Below the pieces are notes generated by a model, which saw only the letters and a list, made by a program, of their open reading frames with translations, searched no databases and was not told the origin of the DNA. Positions 28,704 through 38,116 of a stretch of DNA of 42,119 nt are shown here, piece after piece (position 1 is the stretch's first letter; each line of letters opens with the position of its first letter). The DNA lies in assembly GCA_003280495.1 (NCBI GenBank), contig QCET01000009.1:1-42119 (forward strand), in the 5' to 3' direction. Position numbers and translations under genes: made by a program. The DNA comes from Pelagibacteraceae bacterium AG-359-E06 (lineage in GTDB: Bacteria > Pseudomonadota > Alphaproteobacteria > Pelagibacterales > Pelagibacteraceae).

Positions 28704-29054
28704 TTATTTAATTTTTACAAGTACTTGATCGTACTCTACAGCTTCTCCGTCTTGCACGCATATTTCAACTATTTCTCCACTTTCAGTAGATTGAACATGG
28801 TTCATTGTTTTCATTGCCTCAACTATTATAACTGTTTCGCCTTTTTTAACTTTTTGACCAACTTTCACAAATGGTTTTGCACCTGGCTCAGGTGCGATAT
28901 ACGCTGTTCCAACTAATGGGCTTTTTATTTTGATTGAACCATCATCAACCGTGTCTTTCAATTCTTCTACTAAATTCGCTTGTCCTTTAGTAGACTTCTT
29001 GAGTTCTTCCAATACTTCAAGTAATTTTTTAATTAATTTATTATCTAATTCCAT
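28704..29054 (-). CDS. accB: Biotin carboxyl carrier protein of acetyl-CoA carboxylase, short form
   Basis: Carries biotin between AccC and the carboxyltransferase. Biotin is attached at Lys82 in VEAMKTMNHV, and the lipoyl/biotinyl domain spans about residues 42-116. The protein has only 116 residues, against roughly 150-160 usually. The N-terminal domain is reduced to one helix, and both the usual EIE-x-G-x-x-IRV strand and the Ala/Pro linker are missing. The APEPGAKPFVKVGQ thumb region is retained. It overlaps aroQ by 14 bases. Confidence 0.93.
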   Translation of the reverse strand: MELDNKLIKKLLEVLEELKKSTKGQANLVEELKDTVDDGSIKIKSPLVGTAYIAPEPGAKPFVKVGQKVKKGETVIIVEAMKTMNHVQSTESGEIVEICVQDGEAVEYDQVLVKIK

Positions 29055-29487
29055 TCTTTATAATTTTACTCATTGCATCAATTGCGTAAATATAACTTTC
29101 AACACCAAATCCACATATTATTCCATCCACAGCTTTACTAATCAACGATTTTTGCCTAAATTCTTCTCTTCTGTAAATATTTGACAAGTGTATTTCGATT
29201 TTTGGAATTTTTATAATATTTAGCGCGTCTAAAATAGCTACTGAAGTATGCGTAAATGCAGCTGCGTTAATAATTAGACCATCAAACTTCTTATCTATTA
29301 ATTTCTGGATCTCGTTAACTATTTCACCTTCAACATTGGATTGAAAAAATGTTACTTGAATATTCTTATGGTCACAATGCTGACTGACAATTTTATTTAT
29401 ATCCTCTAAAGATTGATTTCCATATATATCGGGTTCTCTTTTTCCCAGTAAATTTAAATTTGGACCGTTTATAATTTGAATTTTCAT
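29041..29487 (-). CDS. aroQ: 3-dehydroquinate dehydratase, type II
   Basis: Converts 3-dehydroquinate to 3-dehydroshikimate in the shikimate pathway. The 148 residues are typical of the dodecameric type II enzyme. INGPNLNLLGKREPDIYG contains the catalytic Tyr22. The NAAAFTHTS block follows, and His100 with its neighbouring arginines lies in EIHLSNIYRREEFR. It heads the aroQ-accB-accC operon and is divergent from thiS across about 30 bases. Confidence 0.96.
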   Translation of the reverse strand: MKIQIINGPNLNLLGKREPDIYGNQSLEDINKIVSQHCDHKNIQVTFFQSNVEGEIVNEIQKLIDKKFDGLIINAAAFTHTSVAILDALNIIKIPKIEIHLSNIYRREEFRQKSLISKAVDGIICGFGVESYIYAIDAMSKIIKNGIR

Positions 29488-29518
29488 ATTTATTAAATTA
29501 ATTATGAATAATATAGTT

Positions 29519-29722
29519 ATGATAGAAATACAACTAAATGGAAAAATTCATCACCTTCAAAAATCTTTAAATGTAAGCCAACTCTTGAATTCTTTGATGA
29601 TAAATAAGAAAAAAGTTGCTATTGAAATTAATGGTGAGGTATTAAGCAAAGACAATTATGATAGTTACAGAATTAAGCAAAATGATGTAATTGAAATAGT
29701 GACTTTTATAGGTGGGGGATAA
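29519..29722 (+). CDS. thiS: Sulfur carrier protein ThiS
   Basis: A ubiquitin-like carrier whose C-terminal glycine thiocarboxylate donates sulfur for the thiamin thiazole ring. From ATG 29519 it has 67 residues; an ATG 15 bases earlier is possible. It starts MIEIQLNGK, has the ubiquitin-like beta-grasp pattern and ends IVTFIGGG, with the required Gly-Gly terminus. Its stop overlaps the thiG start (TAATG). No TPP riboswitch fits in the short spacer to aroQ. Confidence 0.9.
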   Translation: MIEIQLNGKIHHLQKSLNVSQLLNSLMINKKKVAIEINGEVLSKDNYDSYRIKQNDVIEIVTFIGGG

Positions 29723-30495
29723 TGAGCGATAAATTAAAAATTTCAAAATATTCTTTTAATTCAAGATTAATTGTTGGTACAGGCAAGTACAAAGATCTTG
29801 AAGAAACTGCAGCGGCTGTAAAAGCATCTAAAGCCGAAATTGTGACTGTAGCCGTACGTAGAGTAAATATATTAAAAAAAGACGAACCTATTTTAATGGA
29901 TTACATTGATCCAAAAAAAATTATGTATTTGCCAAATACCGCCGGCTGCTACACCTCGGAGGATGCGTTAAGAGTTTTAAGATTGGCTAGAGAAAGTGGC
30001 GGTTGGAATCTTGTTAAGTTAGAGGTATTGGGTGATGAAAAAACACTTTATCCAAACATGCAAGAAACTCTTAGAACTGCAAAAATATTAGTAAAAGAAA
30101 AATTTGAAGTTATGGTTTATTGTTCTGATGATCCTATCGCTTGCAAACAACTTGAAGATTTAGGTGTCGTTTCGGTAATGCCTTTAGGATCATTAATTGG
30201 ATCAGGAAATGGCATTCCAAATAAACAAAATATAAAAATCATAAAAGATCAGTCTAAAATACCCGTTATTGTCGATGCCGGAATTGGGTGCGCATCAGAT
30301 GCAGCAATAGCGATGGAGATAGGGTGTGATGGAGTTTTAATAAATTCGGCAATAGCAAAATCAACAAATCCACTAATGATGGCTGAAGCTATGAAAGATG
30401 CTGTAATAGCTGGAAGGCTTTCTTATTTAGCTGGTAGAATGAATCAAAGTTTGTATGCAAATGCTTCCACACCTAATAAAAATAAAATTTCTTAA
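29722..30495 (+). CDS. thiG: Thiazole synthase ThiG
   Basis: Condenses DXP, the dehydroglycine product and ThiS-thiocarboxylate into the thiazole phosphate of thiamin. The 257 residues form the expected TIM barrel. The opening reads [15 protein letters not shown]. The Schiff-base lysine is in [10 protein letters not shown] (about residue 96). The phosphate-binding loops are [13 protein letters not shown] and [12 protein letters not shown]. Only thiS accompanies it here; thiF, thiO/thiH, thiC and thiE are not in the window. Confidence 0.95.
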   Translation: MSDKLKISKYSFNSRLIVGTGKYKDLEETAAAVKASKAEIVTVAVRRVNILKKDEPILMDYIDPKKIMYLPNTAGCYTSEDALRVLRLARESGGWNLVKLEVLGDEKTLYPNMQETLRTAKILVKEKFEVMVYCSDDPIACKQLEDLGVVSVMPLGSLIGSGNGIPNKQNIKIIKDQSKIPVIVDAGIGCASDAAIAMEIGCDGVLINSAIAKSTNPLMMAEAMKDAVIAGRLSYLAGRMNQSLYANASTPNKNKIS

Positions 30496-32300
30496 GCCAC
30501 CTTTTTTTTATATATCTTATTTCTTTTGTTTTTAAATGAACCTCTAGTGTTTTTATGTGACTTTTTGCTTTTGTTATTTTGTAAAGAATTTTTAATTTCA
30601 TTTTCAACATCCTCAATTAAATTTATCTCGCTAACATTACCAACTTCTTTATTTTTGTTATTCGTAAAACTAATTGAAAACTCATTTGATAAAAGCTTAT
30701 TATCTTTAACAAGGTTTATTTTAAAACGATATTTTTTTTCTAAAAATTTAATGTTATTTTTTAATTCGTTTTCAATATATATTTTAATTGCATCGCAAGT
30801 TTTAATATTAACTTTTTTTGTTTTTAAAAAATCAAAATATTTTTGTTCAACCAATCTTAAAATTTTTTCCGAAAAAGATTCTTTAGATAATACATTCTGC
30901 CACTTTACCGAGCTTTCTCTTAATCTTTGTCTAGTCATTTCTAAAAGACCAAAGTTACTGATTCTTCCTACTTGAGTTCTAGCTTTATCAGTTCTGAGCG
31001 CTTCTTTCATTTTTCTTTCAACAAATCTTCTATTAGAAAAATTTTCCATATCTATAAAATCAACAACTATTAATCCTGCTAAATCTCTTAGCTTAATTTG
31101 TCTTGCTATTTCTTCAGCTGCTTCCAAGTTGGTTGCTAAGGCAGTTTTTTCAACATTTCTTTCTTTTGTTGCTTTTCCCGAATTTATATCTATCGCAACT
31201 AAAGCCTCAGTTGGGCTTATTATTAAATACCCACCCGATTTTAATTCTACCCTAGGTTCAAATATTTTATTTAAATACTCTTCTATCTCATATGAATGAA
31301 ATAATGGTTTCTTAGATTTGTATTTTTTTATTTTTTTAATTTGATCTCTCGCAATAATTGCACAATATTTTTTTGCTATTTTAAAACCATTTTCACCCTC
31401 AACAATTATATCATCTGTTTCAGAATTAAAAAAATCCCTTATGGTCCTATAAATCAAATCGCCCTCTTCATGTATAAGTGCCGGCGCATTAGATTCTAAA
31501 GTTTTATTTGCAATTTCACTCCAAATACTTAACAAAACATCTAAATCATTTTTTATTTCATTCTTTGTTTTTTTTGCGCCTGCTGTCCTAACGATTAATC
31601 CCATAGTTTTTGGTATTTCTAAGTCATTAATTACAGTCCTAATATGTTTTCTGTCTTGGGAATTAAAAATTTTTCTTGATATACCACCTCCCTTAGCTGT
31701 GTTTGGCATCAATACTATGTACTTACCAGCAAGAGATAAATAAGTTGTTAAAGCAGCGCCTTTTTTCCCTCGTTCTTCCTTAACTATTTGAACTAAGATA
31801 ATTTGGTTAGGTTTTATTACTTCCTGAATTCTATACCTTTTAAATTTCTTTTTATTCCTAATATCGTCGACTTTTTTTTTAATGCGACTGTCTTCTTGCT
31901 GACCGAACTGAGTATTTTCTTTTAACTCATTTTCACTTTTAAAATTAGAACTTTCGTCACTTGTGTCATTGTTTTCTAAATCATCATCTTGATTTTCTTT
32001 TAATTCCTCTCTAACTTCTTCCTCAATTTTTATAATTACTTCCTTATCAGCTTTAGGAATTTGATAATATTCTGTTTGAATATCATTAAAGGCTAAAAAA
32101 CCATGTCTTTCATTTCCAAAATCTACAAATGCCGCCTGTAAAGATGGTTCCACACGGCTAATTCTGCCTAGATAGATGTTACCTTTTAATTGTTTCTTGT
32201 CTGAGTCTTCAAACTCATAACCATCAACTCGATTGTCATTAGTAATTGCAACTCTAGTTTGCTTCTTGTGAGAAGCATCAATAAGAATTCTCTTTTCCAT
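30492..32300 (-). CDS. rne: Ribonuclease E/G family endoribonuclease
   Basis: The main mRNA-decay and rRNA-processing endonuclease. The 602 residues cover the catalytic half plus a short basic tail (poly-Lys C-terminus). The S1 domain at about residues 35-215 is interrupted by an acidic, Asn/Glu-rich insertion (about 92-150), as is usual in alphaproteobacteria. The catalytic DNase I-like region has [11 protein letters not shown] and VVDFIDME with the two metal-binding aspartates, and [16 protein letters not shown] follows. The CPxCxG zinc-link expected after this point is missing. The long degradosome scaffold of E. coli is absent. Confidence 0.95.
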   Translation of the reverse strand: MEKRILIDASHKKQTRVAITNDNRVDGYEFEDSDKKQLKGNIYLGRISRVEPSLQAAFVDFGNERHGFLAFNDIQTEYYQIPKADKEVIIKIEEEVREELKENQDDDLENNDTSDESSNFKSENELKENTQFGQQEDSRIKKKVDDIRNKKKFKRYRIQEVIKPNQIILVQIVKEERGKKGAALTTYLSLAGKYIVLMPNTAKGGGISRKIFNSQDRKHIRTVINDLEIPKTMGLIVRTAGAKKTKNEIKNDLDVLLSIWSEIANKTLESNAPALIHEEGDLIYRTIRDFFNSETDDIIVEGENGFKIAKKYCAIIARDQIKKIKKYKSKKPLFHSYEIEEYLNKIFEPRVELKSGGYLIISPTEALVAIDINSGKATKERNVEKTALATNLEAAEEIARQIKLRDLAGLIVVDFIDMENFSNRRFVERKMKEALRTDKARTQVGRISNFGLLEMTRQRLRESSVKWQNVLSKESFSEKILRLVEQKYFDFLKTKKVNIKTCDAIKIYIENELKNNIKFLEKKYRFKINLVKDNKLLSNEFSISFTNNKNKEVGNVSEINLIEDVENEIKNSLQNNKSKKSHKNTRGSFKNKRNKIYKKKVA

Positions 32301-32407
32301 AATATACCTTGGGATAATTTGATTAATAAACTTTTCATAATTCTATAATGTAATTATAATAATATAATTCACAAATATGACAACTTTATTATGGAATATA
32401 ACTATTT
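32301..32407. promoter_or_regulatory. Divergent promoter region of rne and mrcA
   Basis: At 107 bases this is the longest non-coding spacer in the window. Three TATAAT hexamers face mrcA (32344, 32355 and 32363); the middle one has TTTTCA 17 bases upstream. On the opposite strand TTGTCA (32383-32378) precedes TATTAT (32361-32356) by 16 bases, a plausible rne promoter. The sequence is so AT-rich that some of these hexamers must be chance. No tRNA or RNA-gene fold is apparent. Confidence 0.4.
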
Positions 32408-34756
32408 ATGAAAAGCTTGATAAATAAAATTTTGTTATTAACACTTACCCTGATTTTCATAGGGTTTTTTTTAATTTTTACAGCAATCTGGTACTTTTCG
32501 ACCGATTTGCCGGATTTTGATTTTTTAAAAAATTATAAACCACCAGTTTCCACGAAAGTTTACAACTCAAGTGGAGAGATTATTGCTGATTTTTCCAGAC
32601 AGAGAAGATCTTTTATAAAGTATGAACAAATACCAAAGAAAATTATATATGCTTTTTTATCTGCAGAAGATAAAAACTTTTTTAAGCATCCAGGAATTGA
32701 TGCAAAAGGAATTACGCGTGCAGTATTTAAGAATATTGAAAATATTATATCAGGTTCCAGATTAGAAGGCGCTTCAACGATAACTCAACAAGTTGCAAAA
32801 AATTTTTTATTAACTTCTGACGTATCATTATCAAGAAAAATAAAAGAAGCTATACTAGCATTCAGAATAGAAAAAACATTATCAAAACAAAGAATTCTTG
32901 AACTTTATCTAAACGAAATTTATTTAGGTGAAAGGGCATATGGTATTGCTTCTGCAAGCATGATATATTTTGATAAATCTGTAAACGAAATAAATTTCGC
33001 TGAAGCTGCACTACTCGCATCTCTTCCCAAGGCTCCAAGCAAATACAACCCTTACAAAAAAAATAATTTGGCATTTAAGAGAAAAAATTGGGTTTTGAGC
33101 AGGATGTATGAAAATAATTTTATAGATAAAAAAACTTTTTCAGAAGAGAAAAATAGAAAAATAAACTTAAAAAAAAAGAAGATCACGCTTTTTGAAAATT
33201 CACTTTTTTTCTCTGAAGAAGTAAGAAAAAACTTGTATGAAAAATATGGAGAAGAAAATTTATACAAAGGTGGAATGTATGTTAAAACGTCACTAGATAA
33301 TGACATTCAACTTATATCAATAAATGCATTGATAAAAAATTTAGAATCTTATGATAAGCGACATGGTTGGAGAGGCCCAGTGAATGAAAATGTATCTCTA
33401 GAAGAATTTAAAAATATAGTTTTAAATAAAAAAAATAATTATAGAAATAAAAAACTTGCATTAGTGACTGAAGTTTCTAACGACAAAATAAATATTTATA
33501 CCGAAGAAAATATAAATACCACAATAAATAAGCAAAATTTTCAATGGGCGAGAAGATACATATCCTCTGATTATAAAGGACCTAAAATAAAAAATGCAAA
33601 TCAAATTGTAAAAGCCAATGACTTAATCTTTGTAAGTAAAAACAAAAAAACTGGAGAATACATTCTTGATCAAATACCGATTGTGAACGGCGGAGTGGTA
33701 GTTATGAATCCATGGAATGGAAGAGTTTATGCACTTGTTGGAGGATATAACTTTGACCTAAATCAGTTTAATAGAGTCACACAAGCGAAAAGGCAACCAG
33801 GTTCGGCTTTCAAACCTTTTGTCTATGCTGCTGCATTAGAAAATGGCTTTAAACCTAATGATCTTATTTTAGATGCTCCATTCGTATTAGACCAAAATAA
33901 AGGAGAATTTAAGTGGAAACCAAGTAATTATGGAAAAAAATTTTATGGATTAAATACATTTAGATCTGGAATAGAAAAATCAAAAAATTTAACGACTGTA
34001 AGAATTGCTCAAAAAGTTGGATTAGATAAAATAAATTCAATCTCAAAAAAATTAAATATTTATAACGAACCAATTCAAATTTTGTCTTATTCATTGGGTT
34101 CTGGTGAAACCAACTTAATTAATTTAGCGAGCGCTTATGCGAGTTTCGTAAATGGTGGTAAAAAAATTTCACCGACTTTAATTGATCATATTCAAGACCA
34201 GAATGGAAAAACAATTTTTAAAAATAAAAAAATAGAGTGCTACGGTTGTAACAAGGATTATTTAAAAGGAAAGCCACCAACGATAAAATATAATTTTGAG
34301 CAAGTTTTTTCAGATTCTACAGCATTTCAGATGGTTAATATTTTAAAAGGAGTAGTAGATCGTGGGACAGCAAAAAAAATCAAGAACTTGAATATTGAAT
34401 TAGGAGGAAAAACGGGAACAACAAATGATAATTTTGATGCATGGTTCATTGGATTTACCCCTAACGTATTAATTGGTGTCTATGTTGGTTTTGACGAACC
34501 TGCAACATTAGGCAAAAAAGAAACAGGATCAAAAGCTGCATTACCAATATTTAGAGATATTGTTAAACAACTAAATTTAAATACTGACAGGCCATTTTTT
34601 AAAGTTCCCCCATCGATTAAATTAGAAAAAATTGATGTTAATTCAGGAAAGATAGTAAAATTAAAGAGTAAAAATACTATAGTCGAGGGATTTAAAATAA
34701 ATAGTATGACAAAAAAAACAAATAGCATTAACCCTGTAAATAATGGAATTTATTAA
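32408..34756 (+). CDS. mrcA: Penicillin-binding protein 1A (bifunctional class A PBP)
   Basis: Polymerises and cross-links peptidoglycan at the inner membrane. The 782 residues have an N-terminal TM (about 8-30). The GT51 glycosyltransferase has catalytic Glu87 in SAEDKNFFKHPG and EGASTITQQVAKN. A middle OB-like insertion precedes the transpeptidase domain, with nucleophile Ser466 in RQPGSAFKP (SxxK), SKN in KSKNLTTVR and KTG in GGKTGTTND. Its stop overlaps the prfB ATG (TAATG), in the common mrcA-prfB order. Confidence 0.96.
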   Translation: MKSLINKILLLTLTLIFIGFFLIFTAIWYFSTDLPDFDFLKNYKPPVSTKVYNSSGEIIADFSRQRRSFIKYEQIPKKIIYAFLSAEDKNFFKHPGIDAKGITRAVFKNIENIISGSRLEGASTITQQVAKNFLLTSDVSLSRKIKEAILAFRIEKTLSKQRILELYLNEIYLGERAYGIASASMIYFDKSVNEINFAEAALLASLPKAPSKYNPYKKNNLAFKRKNWVLSRMYENNFIDKKTFSEEKNRKINLKKKKITLFENSLFFSEEVRKNLYEKYGEENLYKGGMYVKTSLDNDIQLISINALIKNLESYDKRHGWRGPVNENVSLEEFKNIVLNKKNNYRNKKLALVTEVSNDKINIYTEENINTTINKQNFQWARRYISSDYKGPKIKNANQIVKANDLIFVSKNKKTGEYILDQIPIVNGGVVVMNPWNGRVYALVGGYNFDLNQFNRVTQAKRQPGSAFKPFVYAAALENGFKPNDLILDAPFVLDQNKGEFKWKPSNYGKKFYGLNTFRSGIEKSKNLTTVRIAQKVGLDKINSISKKLNIYNEPIQILSYSLGSGETNLINLASAYASFVNGGKKISPTLIDHIQDQNGKTIFKNKKIECYGCNKDYLKGKPPTIKYNFEQVFSDSTAFQMVNILKGVVDRGTAKKIKNLNIELGGKTGTTNDNFDAWFIGFTPNVLIGVYVGFDEPATLGKKETGSKAALPIFRDIVKQLNLNTDRPFFKVPPSIKLEKIDVNSGKIVKLKSKNTIVEGFKINSMTKKTNSINPVNNGIY

Positions 34757-35836
34757 TGTATAAGTTAGTTGATATAGAAAAATCATTACATAATATCAGG
34801 AGTTATCTTTGACAAAAACCAAATTGAGGACAAGTTAAAGTCCCTAGAAAATAAAATAAATCAACCTGATTTTTGGAATAATTCTGAAGAAGCCCAAATT
34901 ATAATGAGGCAAAAAAATCAACATGAAAAAACTATAAGTGAATTTAATCAATTAAAAAAATCTTATGATGATTTATTCGACTTATCTAAAGATTTAGAAA
35001 AAGAAGCTGACGAAGAATTAGAATTAGAATTAGAGCAAAATATACAAAACACTATCATAAAATTAAAAGACTTCGAACTTTTGTGTTTTTTAGATCAAAA
35101 AAACGATCCATTGGATTGTTATATTGAAGTTCACGCAGGAGCTGGTGGTACAGAAAGTCAAGATTGGGCCGAAATGCTAAGAAGAATGTATGTAAAATGG
35201 GCAGAGAAGAAAAATTTTAAGTATGATTTAATTCACGAAACTAAAGGAGAAGAAGCTGGCATAAAATCATCAACAATAAAAATTACTGGTTTAAATCTTT
35301 ATGGCTTTTTAAAAAGAGAATCTGGCATACATCGTTTAGTTAGAATTTCTCCATTTGACTCAAACAAAAGAAGACACACAAGTTTTGCAAGTGTATGGGT
35401 ATATCCAGTTGTTAATGATGACATACAAATCGAAATTAACGATAAAGACTTAAGAATAGATACTTACAGATCAAGTGGAGCAGGTGGACAACACGTCAAT
35501 ACAACTGATAGCGCAGTAAGAATAACTCACTTGCCTTCTGGTATAGTTGCACAATGTCAAAATGAAAGATCGCAACATAAAAACAAAGCAACAGCTTTAA
35601 ATATTCTCAAGGCTAGATTGTATGAAATGGAAATTAAAAAACAGAACGATTTAAGTAAAAAAACAAATCAAAAAAAAGATATTGGTTGGGGTAATCAGAT
35701 CAGGTCATATATTTTACAACCATATAAATTAGTAAAGGATATTAGAACAAATTTTCAAAGCACTAATCCAGAAAAAGTTCTAAACGGTGAAATCGATGAC
35801 TTTTTATCAAAGGCATTAGTTATGAGCAATGATTAA
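34756..35836 (+). CDS. prfB: Peptide chain release factor 2, with programmed +1 frameshift
   Basis: Terminates translation at UGA and UAA. The first 18 codons run from ATG 34756 (MYKLVDIEKSLHNIRSYL) to an in-frame TGA at 34810-34812. Shifting +1 after CTT gives DKNQIEDKLKSLE and joins the main frame, which has NQPDFWNN, the RF2 tripeptide SPF (ISPFDS), the peptidyl-hydrolysis motif GAGGQHVN and the usual C-terminus. The joined product is about 359 residues, the normal RF2 length. This is the classical autoregulatory frameshift, not an error. The start codon overlaps the mrcA stop. Confidence 0.96.
34798..34813 (+). promoter_or_regulatory. RF2 programmed +1 frameshift site
   Basis: The sequence reads AGGAGT TAT CTT TGA C. 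An internal Shine-Dalgarno-like AGGAG lies directly before TAT-CTT-TGA-C, at the same spacing as the well-studied AGGGGGTATCTTTGAC of E. coli prfB. When RF2 is scarce the ribosome stalls at the poor UGA-C stop and slips from CUU onto UUU, restoring RF2 synthesis. Confidence 0.93.
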
Positions 35837-35842
35837 TTAATT

Positions 35843-38089
35843 ATGAGAAAATTTTTTAAAATATTATCGGTCGCAGTATCAATTTTATTTATTCTTATTT
35901 TATTACTTAGCTATGGTATTAGTACCAATAAATTCAATAACCTTGTTAAAAACAAAATTCAAAACAATATAACTATTGCAAAAGTTGATTTTCAAAAGAT
36001 AAATATATCGTTAAATATTAAAAATTTTAATCTTGCACTAGAGTTAATTGAACCAAACATTAAAATTAATAACGAGAAAATACATATTAATCAGCTACAA
36101 TTTTTTATTAAACTAACTCCAGCATTTAGCAAAGTTTATATTCTTGAGGAAGTAAATATTAATTTAAAAAATAATGAAATAAAAAATATAAAAAATATAT
36201 TTGATACATCTAAAAATGTATTATTAAAAAAAAATATTGACAAAATATTAGATGGAAAGATAAGAGGTAAATTAAAATTTAAGATAGATGAAAAATTTAA
36301 ATTAAAAGAATATTTTTTCGATGGCTTTGTTCAACAAGCATCTGTAGATCTCTATGAAAATCTTCCTTTTTTAACAAATATAAATTCTCAAATTGTAATA
36401 GATAATAAAGAAGTTTCATTTAAAAAGGGTTCTGCCCAGCTGGTCAATTTGAATTTAAGATCAGATCTTTCATTCAATATTAGTGAGAAAAAGATTTTTG
36501 GCAACATGCAGCTAGATGGTTTGTTAGATGAAAAAATTAATTTGAAGAGCATTAAAAAAATATTTAATTTTAAATTTCTAAAATTAGTTAGTAATATAGA
36601 TGGTAAAATTAATGGCAATTTTAATATCGATGTTGATTTAAATAAGGATTACACAATCAAAAAAAATAATTCGAAAAGTTCAATTAATCTTAGCAATCTT
36701 TTTTTTATTTACAAATTTAATTCTAAGAATTTGAAGATAGATGATCTTAACTCTGAAATACAAGTTTTAGACCAAAACATAAATTATGATACCAAATTAA
36801 AATTAAATAATAATACAGTCAAAATTAATGGAAATTACAATTTAAAAGAAAAATTTCATAAAATAAAATCCGAGGGTAAAGTTAATTTAAATAGTTTCTT
36901 TAAATCAAGTATTATTCAAGATGATGTTGTGTTTAAAACTGATGTTATTTATCAGAAAAATGATTTTAAAAATGCAAAAATTTTAATGACATTAAACAAC
37001 TCATCAATAAAAATTCCTTATATAAATTACTCAAAATCAAAAGGAAAAAAAGCTAGTCTTAATTTTAATTTAAATAAAGGAAATAAAAATTATTTAATTA
37101 AGAATTTTAAATATAATTCTAATAAGGACTTTATAAATTTGGACTATATGTCTTTAAACAATGATTTTAAATTTCAAAACTTTGGAAAAATAAAATTAAA
37201 AATAGCAAATAATGATTTTCAATTGATCAAAAAAAATAATTTAATATTAATAAATGGAAAAAAAATTGATTTTACAACGACTTTACAAGAATATTTAAAT
37301 AAAGATAGCAGTCAAAGTTTTACATTACCAAATTCAAATTTAAGAATGAGTATTTCAGCGGCACTTTTGCCGTCTGAAACTTTATCTAATTTTAAATTAT
37401 CTGCTCAAATCAGGGCAGGTGAGATTGAAAGTTTAAGTATGTTTTCAAATTATACAGACAGAAAAGTCTTTACCGCTGAGATTAAAAATAAAGACAATCA
37501 AAAAAAATTAATTGTTTATAGTGAAAAAACTAAACCATTATTTGGAAACTTAAATTATTTTAGTGGAATTTATGATGGCATTTTTAGATTAGAAAAAGAA
37601 TATTTGGGAAAGAGTCTTTCTACCACTTACATTAACATAGAAAATTTTTACATAAGGGATATGCCAATCTTAGCTGATATACTATCAGTTGCTTCTATCA
37701 CAGGAGCGTTAGATGTTTTAAAAGGAAAAGGTATTTATTTTGAAAAACTTAATTTAAAATACAATACTATAAATGAAGAGTTAAGAATTGAAGAATTTTA
37801 TGGAACTGGACCATCGATTGGATTTATTATTGATGGTAGGGTAGGAGCAGACAACTTTGTTAGTCTTAAAGGTAATATGGTTCCAGCAAATACTTTAAAC
37901 AAGATTATAAGAAATATTCCTCTAATTGGAAAAGTTTTAACAGGCAAAGAGGGTGATGGTATTTTTGGAGCAAGTTTTAAAATTAAAGGAAAAAAAAATG
38001 ATCTACAAACAACAGTTAATCCACTAAAAACTTTGACACCAAGATTTATTCAACGGTTTCTATCAATTTTTAGACCAAAGCTTAATTAG
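35843..38089 (+). CDS. AsmA/YhdP-like envelope protein (DUF3971-type C-terminus)
   Basis: A 748-residue protein with one N-terminal TM (about residues 7-25). The rest is a long stretch of alternating beta-strands rich in Asn, Lys and Ile, typical of AsmA-like bridge proteins of the periplasm. The C-terminal block (MVPANTLNKIIRNIPLIGKV, then KGKKNDLQTTVNPLKTLTP and PRFIQRFLSIF) matches the YhdP/AsmA-like C-terminal pattern. The family is linked to phospholipid transport to the outer membrane; the specific substrate here is not known. It starts seven bases after prfB, so co-transcription is likely. Its end overlaps tyrS. Confidence 0.75.
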   Translation: MRKFFKILSVAVSILFILILLLSYGISTNKFNNLVKNKIQNNITIAKVDFQKINISLNIKNFNLALELIEPNIKINNEKIHINQLQFFIKLTPAFSKVYILEEVNINLKNNEIKNIKNIFDTSKNVLLKKNIDKILDGKIRGKLKFKIDEKFKLKEYFFDGFVQQASVDLYENLPFLTNINSQIVIDNKEVSFKKGSAQLVNLNLRSDLSFNISEKKIFGNMQLDGLLDEKINLKSIKKIFNFKFLKLVSNIDGKINGNFNIDVDLNKDYTIKKNNSKSSINLSNLFFIYKFNSKNLKIDDLNSEIQVLDQNINYDTKLKLNNNTVKINGNYNLKEKFHKIKSEGKVNLNSFFKSSIIQDDVVFKTDVIYQKNDFKNAKILMTLNNSSIKIPYINYSKSKGKKASLNFNLNKGNKNYLIKNFKYNSNKDFINLDYMSLNNDFKFQNFGKIKLKIANNDFQLIKKNNLILINGKKIDFTTTLQEYLNKDSSQSFTLPNSNLRMSISAALLPSETLSNFKLSAQIRAGEIESLSMFSNYTDRKVFTAEIKNKDNQKKLIVYSEKTKPLFGNLNYFSGIYDGIFRLEKEYLGKSLSTTYINIENFYIRDMPILADILSVASITGALDVLKGKGIYFEKLNLKYNTINEELRIEEFYGTGPSIGFIIDGRVGADNFVSLKGNMVPANTLNKIIRNIPLIGKVLTGKEGDGIFGASFKIKGKKNDLQTTVNPLKTLTPRFIQRFLSIFRPKLN

Positions 38090-38116
38090 CTTTAATTAAG
38101 TGGTGCTTTTTTTTTC
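38081..38116 (+). terminator. Possible terminator hairpin at the AsmA-like/tyrS junction
   Basis: A perfect inverted repeat CTTAATTA-GCTT-TAATTAAG at 38081-38100 covers both stop codons of the convergent genes. Six bases later a run of nine T begins at 38107. The stem is almost all A-T, so it is weak. It would serve the plus-strand operon mrcA-prfB-AsmA; the opposite side has no comparable T run. Confidence 0.4.

Noticed and set aside
29488-29518. TPP riboswitch upstream of thiS
   Set aside because: Only about 30 bases separate aroQ and thiS, far too short, and no THI-box sequence is visible.
32301-32407. tRNA or small RNA gene in the rne/mrcA spacer
   Set aside because: The sequence is almost entirely A/T with promoter-like hexamers and no cloverleaf arms or GC-rich stem.
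34810-34812. The in-frame TGA in prfB as a sixth homopolymer error
   Set aside because: The context AGGAGT-TAT-CTT-TGA-C matches the well-known programmed RF2 frameshift in every part, so it is functional, not an error.
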